Shown here: piece by piece, positions 28,791 to 36,666 of the stretch | Numbering within the stretch: the stretch's first letter is position 1 | Layout: the number at the start of each line of letters is the position of its first letter | Source of the DNA: Bacteroidales bacterium | GTDB lineage: Bacteria; Bacteroidota; Bacteroidia; Bacteroidales; Muribaculaceae | Reading direction: 5' to 3' | DNA: 64,000 nt | Assembly: GCA_022009815.1 (NCBI GenBank) | Contig: CP091725.1 | Span: forward strand, 1,488,001-1,552,000 | Translations under genes and position numbers: made by a program | The notes under the pieces: generated by a model | Told to the model about the DNA's origin: nothing | Database searches by the model: none | The model's input: the letters and a program-made list of their open reading frames with translations, nothing else

Positions 28791-29132
28791 ATGGTAACGA
28801 AACAGGAAAGAAGAAATAAAATCAAGACACGCATCCGTGGCAAAGTTTCGGGCACAGCCGAGCGTCCTCGTATGACAGTGTTCAGAAGCAACAAGCAGAT
28901 TTATGTACAGCTTGTAGACGACAGCGAAGGCAAGACACTTGCCAGCGCATCGTCGAAGGGAATCGAGGAAGGAACTAAGACCGAGGTGGCAGCAAAGGTA
29001 GGCCAGGCAATCGCTGAGAAGGCATTGGCAGCCGGCATCACTGAGGTTGTATTCGACCGCAACGGTTATTTGTTCCATGGTAGAGTTAAATCATTGGCTG
29101 ACGCTGCACGCAACGGAGGACTTAAATTTTAA
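28791..29132 (+). CDS. rplR: 50S ribosomal protein L18
   Basis: 113 residues; 5S rRNA partner. RNKIKTRIRGKVSGTAERPR, MTVFRSNKQIYVQLVDD and NGYLFHGRVKSLADAARNGG are typical. rpsE starts six bases later. Confidence 0.97.
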   Translation: MVTKQERRNKIKTRIRGKVSGTAERPRMTVFRSNKQIYVQLVDDSEGKTLASASSKGIEEGTKTEVAAKVGQAIAEKALAAGITEVVFDRNGYLFHGRVKSLADAARNGGLKF

Positions 29133-29137
29133 AGAAC

Positions 29138-29656
29138 ATGGCAAAGAGAAACAACAGAGTAAAATCAACGAACGATATCGAATTGAAGGACCGTCTGGTT
29201 GCCATCAACCGTGTCACTAAGGTGACAAAGGGTGGACGTGCATTCAGCTTCTCTGCAATTGTAGTTGTCGGCAACGAGAACGGCATTGTAGGCTGGGGTC
29301 TTGGTAAGGCGAACGAGGTGACAGCCGCCATCGCCAAAGGCGTGGAGGCAGCAAAGAAGAACCTTATCCGCGTACCGGTTCACAAAGGCACAATTCCACA
29401 CGAGCAGGCAGCCAAATTCGGAGGCTCGCGCGTAATCCTTAAGCCGGCATCTCAGGGTACCGGTGTGAAGGCCGGTGGTGCAATGCGTGCCGTATTGGAG
29501 AGTGTAGGCATCACAGACGTGCTTTGCAAGTCAAAGGGCAGCTCTAACCCACACAACTTGGTTAAGGCAACTTTCGGCGCACTCGACGAGATGCGCAGCC
29601 CGATGACAGTGGCTCAAAACCGTGGAGTGTCGTTGGATGTAGTGTTTAATGGTTAA
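29138..29656 (+). CDS. rpsE: 30S ribosomal protein S5
   Basis: 172 residues; accuracy-related protein next to S4. KVTKGGRAFSFSAIVVVGNE, GTIPHEQAAKFGGSRVILKP and GITDVLCKSKGSSNPHNLVK mark the two S5 domains. Frame intact. Confidence 0.97.
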   Translation: MAKRNNRVKSTNDIELKDRLVAINRVTKVTKGGRAFSFSAIVVVGNENGIVGWGLGKANEVTAAIAKGVEAAKKNLIRVPVHKGTIPHEQAAKFGGSRVILKPASQGTGVKAGGAMRAVLESVGITDVLCKSKGSSNPHNLVKATFGALDEMRSPMTVAQNRGVSLDVVFNG

Positions 29657-29669
29657 AAAATGAATGTTC

Positions 29670-29849
29670 ATGGCAACTATTAAGATTAAGCAAACAAAGA
29701 GCAGAATCAACTGCCCTGCTGTGCAAAAGAGAACACTCGACGCACTTGGATTGAGAAAAATGAATCAAGAGGTTGAGAAGGAAGCGACTCCTCAAATCTT
29801 GGGTATGGTTAAACGAGTTCGTCACCTTGTAGAAGTAACGAACGCTTAA
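29670..29849 (+). CDS. rpmD: 50S ribosomal protein L30
   Basis: 59 residues. ATG 29670 (ATIKIKQTKSRINCP) is preferred over the in-frame ATG two codons upstream because it fits the family start. RTLDALGLRKMNQEV and GMVKRVRHLVEV are conserved. It lies between rpsE and rplO as usual. Confidence 0.95.
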   Translation: MATIKIKQTKSRINCPAVQKRTLDALGLRKMNQEVEKEATPQILGMVKRVRHLVEVTNA

Positions 29850-29864
29850 ACACAATAAAAGACT

Positions 29865-30311
29865 ATGGATTTAAGTAATTTGCAACCGGCTGTAGGCTCT
29901 ACATCTTCACGCAGAAGAATCGGCCGTGGACCGGGTTCAGGAATGGGTGGTACTTCTACACGTGGACACAAGGGTGCCAAGCAGCGTTCGGGCTACTCTC
30001 GCAAGATTGGTTTCGAGGGCGGTCAGATGCCGTTGCAGCGCCGTGTGCCTAAATTCGGATTCAAGAATATTAACCGTGTAGAGTACAAGGCAATCAACGT
30101 AGACGTGCTTGAGAAGTTGGCGGCAGCCAAGAATCTTACGAAAGTAACGGTTGACGATTTGGTGGCAGCAGGATTCATCAATGGCAAGCAGAAGGTGAAA
30201 ATCCTGGGCAACGGAGCGTTGACAGTGAAATTGGAAGTTGTGGCTCACGCATTCTCGAAGAAGGCGGAAGAGTTGATTGTAGCCGCTGGTGGCTCTATCG
30301 AAAAATTGTAA
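29865..30311 (+). CDS. rplO: 50S ribosomal protein L15
   Basis: 148 residues. The glycine-rich rRNA-binding N-terminus (RRIGRGPGSGMGGTSTRGHK), the stretch GFEGGQMPLQRRVPKFGF and the C-terminal globular domain (VKLEVVAHAFSKKAEELI) identify it. secY follows after three bases, so the pair is likely coupled. Confidence 0.97.
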   Translation: MDLSNLQPAVGSTSSRRRIGRGPGSGMGGTSTRGHKGAKQRSGYSRKIGFEGGQMPLQRRVPKFGFKNINRVEYKAINVDVLEKLAAAKNLTKVTVDDLVAAGFINGKQKVKILGNGALTVKLEVVAHAFSKKAEELIVAAGGSIEKL

Positions 30312-30314
30312 AAG

Positions 30315-31655
30315 ATGAGATTAGTTGATACCATAAAAAATATTTGGAAGATAGAAGATTTGCGCAAGCGTCTTGTCGTGACTTTTCTATTGATATTGGT
30401 ATACCGGGTGGGCTGCTATGTAGTCCTTCCGGGTATCGATCCGAATCAGCTGGCTGCGATGAAGAGTTTCACCAGCGGTGGCTTGATGCAGCTGCTCGAT
30501 ATGTTCTCGGGCGGCGCGTTCAGCCAGGCATCGATATTCGCTTTGGGTATCATGCCTTATATCACGGCGTCGATCGTGATACAACTGTTGGGCATGGTTC
30601 TTCCTCAGTTCCAGAAGTTGCAGCGTGAGGGCGAGAGCGGACACATGAAGATCAATCAGTACACCCGTTATCTTACGGTGCTGATTCTCCTTCTTCAGGC
30701 TCCTGCTTATCTGTTCAACCTTGAATATCAGGTTAACTCCGCAGCTCACGGCACGATGGCCTTGACATGGCTTGACAAGACCTATATGACTGTGATTCTG
30801 GCGGCCGGCAGTATGTTTATCATGTGGCTCGGCGAGCGCATCACAGACAAGGGTGTTGGCAACGGTATATCGTTTATCATCCTTATCGGTATCATCGCGC
30901 GTCTGCCGGGGGCATTCATCGAGGAGTTCATGGGCCGCATCTCGTCGGCACAGGGCGGCTTGGTGATGCTTGTAATCGAAATCGTGCTTTTGTTTGCAGT
31001 GATTCTCGGCGCAGTCCTTTTGGTGCAGGGCACACGCAAGGTGCCAGTGCAGTATGCGAAGAGAATTGTCGGCAACAAGCAGTATGGCGGTGCGCGCCAG
31101 TATATCCCATTGAAGGTTAACGCAGCGGGTGTGATGCCTATCATTTTCGCACAGGCAATCATGTTTATCCCGTTGACATTGGCAGGCTTCGGCTCGCGTG
31201 GCGAGGCAAGCTCGATTGTCAAGGCATTGACCAACATGGAGGGTTTCTGGTATAATTTCATTTACTTCTTGATGATTGTGGCGTTTACATATTTCTACAC
31301 GGCGATTACCGTGCGTCCGACACAGATGTCGGAGGATATGAAGCGCAACAACGGATTTATTCCGGGAGTGAAGCCGGGCAAGAAAACGGCCGACTATCTC
31401 GACTCTATCATGTCGAGAATCACCCTTCCGGGATCAATCTTCTTGGGTATTGTTGCGATCATGCCGGCGTTCGCAAGAATCTGCGGCGTGACACACAGTT
31501 TTGCACAGTTCTTTGGAGGAACATCGTTGCTGATTATGGTGGGTGTCGTTCTCGACACGCTTCAGCAGATTGAAAGTCATCTGTTGATGCACCATTATGA
31601 CGGACTGATGAAATCCGGAAAATTAAAAGGCCGTACCACAGGTTCGGGTTATTAA
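30315..31655 (+). CDS. secY: Protein translocase subunit SecY
   Basis: 446 residues, about ten transmembrane helices; the channel of the Sec translocon in the inner membrane. Plug and early helices include LAAMKSFTSGGLMQLLDMFS; cytosolic loops include ERITDKGVGNGISFIILIGI and AKRIVGNKQYGGARQYIPLK; LKVNAAGVMPIIFAQ is a family signature. It feeds signal-peptide proteins encoded elsewhere in the window. Confidence 0.97.
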   Translation: MRLVDTIKNIWKIEDLRKRLVVTFLLILVYRVGCYVVLPGIDPNQLAAMKSFTSGGLMQLLDMFSGGAFSQASIFALGIMPYITASIVIQLLGMVLPQFQKLQREGESGHMKINQYTRYLTVLILLLQAPAYLFNLEYQVNSAAHGTMALTWLDKTYMTVILAAGSMFIMWLGERITDKGVGNGISFIILIGIIARLPGAFIEEFMGRISSAQGGLVMLVIEIVLLFAVILGAVLLVQGTRKVPVQYAKRIVGNKQYGGARQYIPLKVNAAGVMPIIFAQAIMFIPLTLAGFGSRGEASSIVKALTNMEGFWYNFIYFLMIVAFTYFYTAITVRPTQMSEDMKRNNGFIPGVKPGKKTADYLDSIMSRITLPGSIFLGIVAIMPAFARICGVTHSFAQFFGGTSLLIMVGVVLDTLQQIESHLLMHHYDGLMKSGKLKGRTTGSGY

Positions 31656-31667
31656 TTTGGGTCCAGG

Positions 31668-32441
31668 ATGATTTATCTGAAGACAGATGAAGAAATAGAG
31701 TTGATGCGTGTGAGTAATCTTCTCGTGGGGAAGACGCTCGGCGAATTGTCGAAGTGGATTGCTCCGGGGATTACCACGCTGAAACTTGACAAGATAGCGG
31801 AAGAGTTCATTAGAGACAATGGAGGCGTTCCGGGATTTCTCGGGTATGCGGGCTATCCCAACACACTTTGTGTTTCGGTCAACGAGACGGTTGTGCATGG
31901 GATTCCGTCGAGCGCCACGTTGCGGGAGGGCGATATAGTGTCGATTGACTGCGGAGCCGTCGTTGACGGCTACAATGGAGACTCGGCATATACATTTGCA
32001 GTCGGCGAGGTGGAACCGCGTGTGCGGGAGCTGCTGACGACTACGAAGGAAGCTCTTTACCTCGGCATCGCTCAGGCGGTGGAAGGCAACCGCATCGGGC
32101 ATATCGGCAATGCCGTGCAGGAGCACTGTGAGAAGCGCGGCTTCTCGGTGGTGCGCGAGATGACCGGACATGGAATCGGGCGCAAGCTCCATGAGGAGCC
32201 GGCAGTGCCCAACTATGGCCGCCGCGGCGTCGGACCGTTGATCAAGGAAGGGATGTGCATAGCCATCGAGCCAATGATCAATATGGGCAGCCGCAACATT
32301 GTGATAGAACGTGACGGCTGGACTTGCCGCACCAAGGACCGCAAGCCGTCGGCTCATTTCGAGCATACGGTGGCAATCAGAGGAGGCAAGGCCGAAATCC
32401 TTTCTTCATTTGAATTTATTGAGGGTGAGAATCAGCAGTAA
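31668..32441 (+). CDS. map: Methionine aminopeptidase, type I
   Basis: 257 residues; removes the initiator Met from nascent proteins. Metal ligands are visible: SIDCGAVVDGYNGDSAYTF (two Asp), MTGHGIGRKLHEEP (His), AIEPMINMG (Glu) and HFEHTVAIRGG (Glu). It lies between secY and infA, where adk often stands in other phyla. Frame intact. Confidence 0.96.
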   Translation: MIYLKTDEEIELMRVSNLLVGKTLGELSKWIAPGITTLKLDKIAEEFIRDNGGVPGFLGYAGYPNTLCVSVNETVVHGIPSSATLREGDIVSIDCGAVVDGYNGDSAYTFAVGEVEPRVRELLTTTKEALYLGIAQAVEGNRIGHIGNAVQEHCEKRGFSVVREMTGHGIGRKLHEEPAVPNYGRRGVGPLIKEGMCIAIEPMINMGSRNIVIERDGWTCRTKDRKPSAHFEHTVAIRGGKAEILSSFEFIEGENQQ

Positions 32442-32473
32442 CAACAACGGATAAACCAAGGAAAATAAGAAAT

Positions 32474-32692
32474 ATGTCAAAACAAGCAGCAATAGAGCAA
32501 GACGGAGTTATCGTGGAGGCGTTGTCCAACGCAATGTTCAAGGTAGAACTTGAGAACGGCCATCAGATAACCGCCCACATCTCCGGAAAAATGCGTATGC
32601 ATTACATCAAGATCCTTCCGGGAGACAAAGTCAGGGTAGAGATGTCGCCCTATGACCTTTCGAAGGGAAGAATTGCTTTTAGATACAAATAA
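32474..32692 (+). CDS. infA: Translation initiation factor IF-1
   Basis: 72 residues, one S1/OB domain. ALSNAMFKVELENGHQITAH, ISGKMRMHYIKILPGDKVRV and LSKGRIAFRYK are the family motifs. Binds the 30S A site during initiation. Confidence 0.97.
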   Translation: MSKQAAIEQDGVIVEALSNAMFKVELENGHQITAHISGKMRMHYIKILPGDKVRVEMSPYDLSKGRIAFRYK

Positions 32693-32705
32693 AAAAAGAA
32701 ATACA

Positions 32706-32822
32706 ATGAAAGTTAGAGCATCAGTAAAGAAGCGCACGGCTGACAGCAAAATTGTCAGAAGAAAAGGTCGCGTGTACGTAATCAACAAGAAAAATCCAAA
32801 ATTAAAACAACGTCAAGGATAA
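32706..32822 (+). CDS. rpmJ: 50S ribosomal protein L36 (cysteine-free form)
   Basis: 38 residues (MKVRASVKKRTADSKIVRRK ... NPKLKQRQG). It has no cysteine at all, so the zinc ribbon of the classical L36 is absent. Position between infA and rpsM is standard. A TATTTTTGC sequence just after it (32829-32837) resembles a -7 element, but no -33 box accompanies it. Confidence 0.94.
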   Translation: MKVRASVKKRTADSKIVRRKGRVYVINKKNPKLKQRQG

Positions 32823-32856
32823 TTTTATTATTTTTGCAAAAAAAATATAATAGTAT

Positions 32857-33237
32857 ATGGCAGTACGTATTGTAGGTGTAGACTTGCCCCAAAATAAGAG
32901 AGGAGAAATAGCCCTTACATATATCTTCGGCATCGGCCGCAGCTCAGCCAACAAGATTCTGGCAGCAGCTGGCGTTGACAAGGATATCAAGGTGCAGGAT
33001 TGGACCGACGCTCAGGCAGCAGCCGTGCGTGAGGCTATCGGAGCAGGCTACAAAGTAGAAGGTGATCTCCGCAGTGAGATTCAGTTGAACATCAAACGTT
33101 TGATGGATATCGGTTGCTATCGTGGCATCCGTCACCGTAACGGTCTTCCAGTGCGTGGACAGAGCACAAAGAACAATGCCCGCACACGCAAGGGACGCAA
33201 GAAGACAGTCGCTAACAAGAAAAAAGCTACTAAATAA
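32857..33237 (+). CDS. rpsM: 30S ribosomal protein S13
   Basis: 126 residues; contacts P-site tRNA and intersubunit bridge B1. AVRIVGVDLPQNKRGEIALT, YIFGIGRSSANKILAAAGVD and GCYRGIRHRNGLPVRGQSTK are typical, followed by a lysine-rich tail. First gene of the alpha group. Confidence 0.97.
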   Translation: MAVRIVGVDLPQNKRGEIALTYIFGIGRSSANKILAAAGVDKDIKVQDWTDAQAAAVREAIGAGYKVEGDLRSEIQLNIKRLMDIGCYRGIRHRNGLPVRGQSTKNNARTRKGRKKTVANKKKATK

Positions 33238-33246
33238 AATTAAAGT

Positions 33247-33636
33247 ATGGCAAAAAAAACAGTCGCAGCAAAGAAGAGAAATGTTAAGATCGACGGAGTC
33301 GGTCAGTTGCATGTACACTCATCTTTCAACAACATCATTGTGTGCTTAGCAAACAGTGAGGGACAAGTAATCTCATGGTCGAGCGCCGGCAAGATGGGAT
33401 TCAGAGGATCGAAAAAGAACACACCGTATGCAGCCCAGATGGCAGCACAGGATTGCGCTAAGGTTGCTTACGATCTTGGATTGCGCAAGGTTAAGGCCTA
33501 CGTGAAGGGACCGGGTAACGGACGTGAGTCGGCTATCCGTACGGTACACGGAGCAGGAATCGAGGTGACAGAGATCATCGATGTTACACCGCTTCCACAC
33601 AATGGATGCCGTCCTCCAAAAAGAAGAAGAGTATAA
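33247..33636 (+). CDS. rpsK: 30S ribosomal protein S11
   Basis: 129 residues; platform protein by the Shine-Dalgarno helix. GQLHVHSSFNNIIVCLANSE, VISWSSAGKMGFRGSKKNTP and ITDVTP-like end IDVTPLPHNGCRPPKRRRV are diagnostic. Confidence 0.97.
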   Translation: MAKKTVAAKKRNVKIDGVGQLHVHSSFNNIIVCLANSEGQVISWSSAGKMGFRGSKKNTPYAAQMAAQDCAKVAYDLGLRKVKAYVKGPGNGRESAIRTVHGAGIEVTEIIDVTPLPHNGCRPPKRRRV

Positions 33637-33663
33637 TCTCTGAATAAACAAAACTAAGGATCC

Positions 33664-33714
33664 AGCCGATGTGAAATAGATTGCACCAACAACCACCTCT
33701 CTGCAATCGCGGCT
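33664..33714 (+). promoter_or_regulatory. Structured leader between rpsK and rpsD
   Basis: Within the 125-base gap 33637-33761, AGCC (33664-33667) pairs with GGCT (33711-33714), and GATTGCA (33679-33685) pairs exactly with TGCAATC (33702-33708), giving a two-tier stem-loop. No T run follows, so it is not a terminator. A ribosomal-protein binding site is a possible role (inference), since S4 controls alpha operons in other bacteria. Confidence 0.45.
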
Positions 33715-33761
33715 GCACTAAGCGGATTCGATAAAAACTTTAATTTTTAAAAGAATAAAAA

Positions 33762-34370
33762 ATGGCAAGATATACCGGACCAAAAAGTAAAATTGCAAGA
33801 AAATTCGGCGAACCCATTTTCGGTGAGGACAAAGTTCTCTCAAAGAAGAACTATGCTCCTGGTCAGCACGGTGCCAACAAGAGAAGAAAAACTTCAGAGT
33901 ATGGCAAGCAGTTGCTCGAAAAACAGAAAGCCAAATATACTTACGGCGTTTTGGAAAAACAATTCCGTAACTTGTTCGCCAAAGCAGAGCGTACCAAGGG
34001 TATTACGGGTGAGGTATTGCTGCAGTTGCTCGAGGCACGCCTCGACAATGTAGTTTACCGTTTGGGCATCGCTCCGACACGTGCGGCAGCGCGCCAGTTG
34101 GTTTCTCACCGTCACATCACAGTGAACGGCTCAGTGCTCAATATCCCTTCTTACAGCGTAAAGGCAGGCGACGTTGTTGCAGTGCGTGAGAAATCAAAGT
34201 CATTGGAGAACATCGCTGACGCGTTGGCAGGCTTCAACCACAGCAAATACCCATGGCTTGAGTGGGATGAGAGCATCAAGGGAGGCAAATTGCTTCACTT
34301 GCCACAGCGTGAAGACATTCCGGAGAACATTAGAGAACAGGCTATCGTCGAGTTGTATTCTAAACAGTAA
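33762..34370 (+). CDS. rpsD: 30S ribosomal protein S4
   Basis: 202 residues; primary 16S 5'-domain binder. ARYTGPKSKIARKFGEPIFG, YGKQLLEKQKAKYTYGVLEK and the S4 domain LEARLDNVVYRLGIAPTRAA, ARQLVSHRHITVNGSVLNIP are clear. The N-terminus shows no zinc-cysteine cluster. The structured gap in front of it may be its regulatory site. Confidence 0.97.
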   Translation: MARYTGPKSKIARKFGEPIFGEDKVLSKKNYAPGQHGANKRRKTSEYGKQLLEKQKAKYTYGVLEKQFRNLFAKAERTKGITGEVLLQLLEARLDNVVYRLGIAPTRAAARQLVSHRHITVNGSVLNIPSYSVKAGDVVAVREKSKSLENIADALAGFNHSKYPWLEWDESIKGGKLLHLPQREDIPENIREQAIVELYSKQ

Positions 34371-34384
34371 AATTGTAAATATCC

Positions 34385-35380
34385 ATGGCTATTTTAGCAT
34401 TTCAGAAACCTGATAAAGTATTAATGCTCGAGGCAGACAACCGTTTCGGAAAGTTTGAGTTCCGTCCGTTGGAGCCGGGTTACGGAGTAACCGTCGGCAA
34501 TGCCTTGCGAAGAATATTGCTTTCTTCGCTCGAGGGTTATGCTATCTCGTCTATCCGTATAGACGGAGTGAAACACGAGTTTGCAACTATTCCTGGTGTT
34601 ATAGAGGATGTTACCAACATCATCTTGAACCTCAAGAAAGTTCGCTTCAAACACCTCGTGGAGACAGATGAGCCGACCGCGGGCAAAATCAACGTATCGG
34701 GCAAAGAAGTCTTGACAGCCGGTGATTTGGGCAAGGAGCTGAGTGGGTTTGAGGTGTTGAACCCTGACTTGGTGATTTGCCATTTAGATCCAACTGTGGC
34801 TTCGTTCACGATGGACTTTACAATCAATAAGGGTCGCGGCTATGTACCAGCCGACGAGAATGTCCAACCGACAGACGCTGTCGACGTGATAGCCATCGAC
34901 TCTATCTATACTCCGATTGTCAACGTGAAGTATGCGGTAGAGAACTATCGTGTAGAGCAAAAGACTGACTACGAGAAATTGGTTCTTGAGATTTCTACTG
35001 ACGGATCTATCCATCCGAAGGAGGCATTGAAAGAGGCAGCCAAGATTCTGATCCATCACTTTATGCTGTTCTCTGACGAGAAAATCGCGTTGGAGACAAC
35101 AGAAACTGACGGCAATGAGGAATTCGATGAGGAGGTGCTCCACATGCGCCAGCTCTTGAAGTCCAAACTTACCGATATGGATCTTTCTGTCCGTGCGCTC
35201 AACTGCTTGAAGAGCGCGGAGGTGGAGACTCTCGGCGAACTCGTTCAGTTCAACAAGACAGATTTGTTGAAATTCCGCAACTTCGGTAAGAAGTCGCTTA
35301 CGGAACTTGACGAACTGTTGGCAAGCTTGAACCTTTCGTTTGGAATGGATATTTCAAAGTATAAATTAGATAAAGAATAA
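34385..35380 (+). CDS. rpoA: RNA polymerase alpha subunit
   Basis: 331 residues. The N-terminal dimerisation domain (GRFEFRPLEPGYGVT-like FEFRPLEPGYGVTVGNALRR, ILLSSLEGYAISSIRIDGVK) is joined by an acidic linker to the helix-hairpin-helix C-terminal domain (ALNCLKSAEVETLGELVQFN, LLKFRNFGKKSLTELDELLA). Core transcription subunit; frame intact. Confidence 0.98.
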   Translation: MAILAFQKPDKVLMLEADNRFGKFEFRPLEPGYGVTVGNALRRILLSSLEGYAISSIRIDGVKHEFATIPGVIEDVTNIILNLKKVRFKHLVETDEPTAGKINVSGKEVLTAGDLGKELSGFEVLNPDLVICHLDPTVASFTMDFTINKGRGYVPADENVQPTDAVDVIAIDSIYTPIVNVKYAVENYRVEQKTDYEKLVLEISTDGSIHPKEALKEAAKILIHHFMLFSDEKIALETTETDGNEEFDEEVLHMRQLLKSKLTDMDLSVRALNCLKSAEVETLGELVQFNKTDLLKFRNFGKKSLTELDELLASLNLSFGMDISKYKLDKE

Positions 35381-35385
35381 TTACA

Positions 35386-35877
35386 ATGAGACATAATAAG
35401 AAAATCAACCACTTAAGCCGTAAGAAAGCGCACTTGGACGCAACATTGGCGAATATGACCATTTCGCTGATTATGCACAAGCGCATTTTCACCACTTTGG
35501 CCAAGGCTAAGGCTTTGCGCATCTATGCAGAGCCTATCATCAACCGCGCTAAGGACGACACTACGAACTCTCGCCGTGTTGTGTTCAGCTACTTGCAGAA
35601 CAAGAATGCAGTGACAGAGCTGTTCCAGGAAATCGCTAAGAAAATTGCAGACCGTCCAGGTGGCTACACTCGTATCATCAAGACTGGCAACCGCCTTGGT
35701 GACAACGCTAAGACTTGCTTTATCGAACTCGTTGACTACAATGAGAACATGCTTAAAACAGCAGGCAAGAAGAAAACTACCCGTACACGCCGCTCTCGCA
35801 AGGCTGCCGCTGAGGCTCCTGCTGCTGAGGCTCCTGCAACTGAAGCTCCTGCTACAGAAGAAAAGGCTGCAGAATAA
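35386..35877 (+). CDS. rplQ: 50S ribosomal protein L17 with Ala/Glu/Pro tail
   Basis: 163 residues. The L17 core (KINHLSRKKAHLDATLANMT, KRIFTTLAKAKALRIYAEPI, TRIIKTGNRLGDNAKTCFIE) is followed by a basic patch and a low-complexity tail of repeated APAAEAP/APATEAP units, about 30 residues beyond the bacterial core. Similar tails are known in Bacteroidota; the function is unknown. Last gene of the cluster. Confidence 0.96.
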   Translation: MRHNKKINHLSRKKAHLDATLANMTISLIMHKRIFTTLAKAKALRIYAEPIINRAKDDTTNSRRVVFSYLQNKNAVTELFQEIAKKIADRPGGYTRIIKTGNRLGDNAKTCFIELVDYNENMLKTAGKKKTTRTRRSRKAAAEAPAAEAPATEAPATEEKAAE

Positions 35878-35905
35878 TCGAGTATTTTCAGATACTATTA
35901 TAGGG

Positions 35906-35940
35906 CGAGACAACACGCAAAGTGTTGTCTCGTTTTTTTT
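35906..35940 (+). terminator. Terminator of the ribosomal protein cluster
   Basis: CGAGACAACAC (35906-35916), loop GCAAA, GTGTTGTCTCG (35922-35932), then eight T. A strong intrinsic terminator 28 bases after rplQ. Confidence 0.95.
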
Positions 35941-35996
35941 GTTTTGTAGCCATCCGGAATCGGCCGTCGTCAACGGTCAGTTTGCAGCCTAAAAAG

Positions 35997-36049
35997 CTCC
36001 GCGACGAAATGTGTCTCGGTGGATGTCTCTACAACCGCTCTTCGGCGGT
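35997..36049 (+). repeat. 53-bp direct repeat, copy 1
   Basis: Begins CTCCGCGACGAAAT and ends CTACAACCGCTCTTCGGCGGT; about 85 percent identical to the copy at 36181-36233. The end forms a hairpin ACCGC-TCTTCG-GCGGT. No protein frame in the surroundings looks coding. Confidence 0.75.
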
Positions 36050-36180
36050 TTTTCGCATGGTAAAGTGCGTTGTTTATGGGGAAGTGGCGTACCTCCGGCA
36101 CGCAGTTGAGAGGGAGATGCGCTGAGTCCCGGCACGCTGCCGCTTCGCTCCGCGTACCGGGTTACGTGAAGGTGTCGTCG

Positions 36181-36233
36181 CTCCGCGACGAAATTCGCCT
36201 CTCTGGATGCCTCTACAACCGCTCTTCGGCGGT
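36181..36233 (+). repeat. 53-bp direct repeat, copy 2
   Basis: Same unit as copy 1, here preceded by TCGTCGC so that a second hairpin TCGTCGC-TCC-GCGACGA forms. A partial third unit (ACCGCTCTTCGGC) occurs near 36289. An inverted relative of the hairpin and of the nearby CTCCGGCACGCA segment lies around 58919-58983. Confidence 0.75.
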
Positions 36234-36341
36234 AGATGTGTGTGCGTGGCGTCACGGGGTAGGCAAGCAACCCCGTGCTAACGTATGAAACCGCTCTTCG
36301 GCTATTTCCCTCGGCGTCACTTGCGAAGCCTTTGCCTGAAC

Positions 36342-36376
36342 AAAAAAAGCTGCCCGATTCTCTAATCGCAGCAGCC
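36342..36376 (-). terminator. Terminator of the candidate small RNA
   Basis: On the minus strand GCTGC and CGATT pair with AATCG and GCAGC around a short loop, followed by TTTTTTT (A run 36342-36348 on plus). Confidence 0.8.
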
Positions 36377-36464
36377 CAATGTACAAATTATTCATTGGTG
36401 CTTCCATGGCATTTCAAACTAAAGGACAAACAAATAGAAACGCTGTAAACATCTATGTTTACAG
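36342..36464 (-). ncRNA. Candidate small RNA of about 123 nt
   Basis: A complete transcription unit with no protein frame. On the minus strand a TTTG-N19-TAATTTTG promoter (36468-36498) predicts a start near 36463. The RNA would open with a perfect hairpin (36443-36464, CTGTAAACAT/ATGTTTACAG), continue with a CCAATG/CATTGG hairpin (36376-36398), and end with a GC-rich hairpin (36349-36375) and seven U. It is transcribed away from gyrB. I do not recognise an Rfam family. Reality of the transcript is inferred from the joined promoter, structure and terminator. Confidence 0.65.
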
Positions 36465-36467
36465 TCA

Positions 36468-36498
36468 CAAAATTAAGGAATAAATCAGAATTTGCAAA
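36468..36498 (-). promoter_or_regulatory. Promoter of the candidate small RNA
   Basis: Minus-strand TTTG (36495-36498), exactly 19 bases, then TAATTTTG (36468-36475): a full match to the Bacteroidota -33/-7 promoter. Confidence 0.75.
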
Positions 36499-36631
36499 TG
36501 AAGGATGCCGAATTTGTAAGTTTAATCTACGAAACGGCGAGTTTTGCCGTTGAGTCATGAATCTGTCCGTGTGTTGATATTTTTTGGTAAAAACAGGCGG
36601 TAGAAAATGTGTCTTATTGCGGGAAAATTCG

Positions 36632-36639
36632 TATATTTG
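36632..36639 (+). promoter_or_regulatory. -7 promoter element for gyrB
   Basis: TATATTTG, 27 bases before the gyrB ATG. A -33 box at the standard distance is not clear. Confidence 0.5.
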
Positions 36640-36666
36640 TACGTTTAAAGGCTAATTGAAAAGAGA

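Noticed and set aside
32829..32837. An internal promoter before rpsM
   Set aside because: TATTTTTGC fits the -7 element, but no -33 box is present and the A/T-rich spacer makes a chance match likely.
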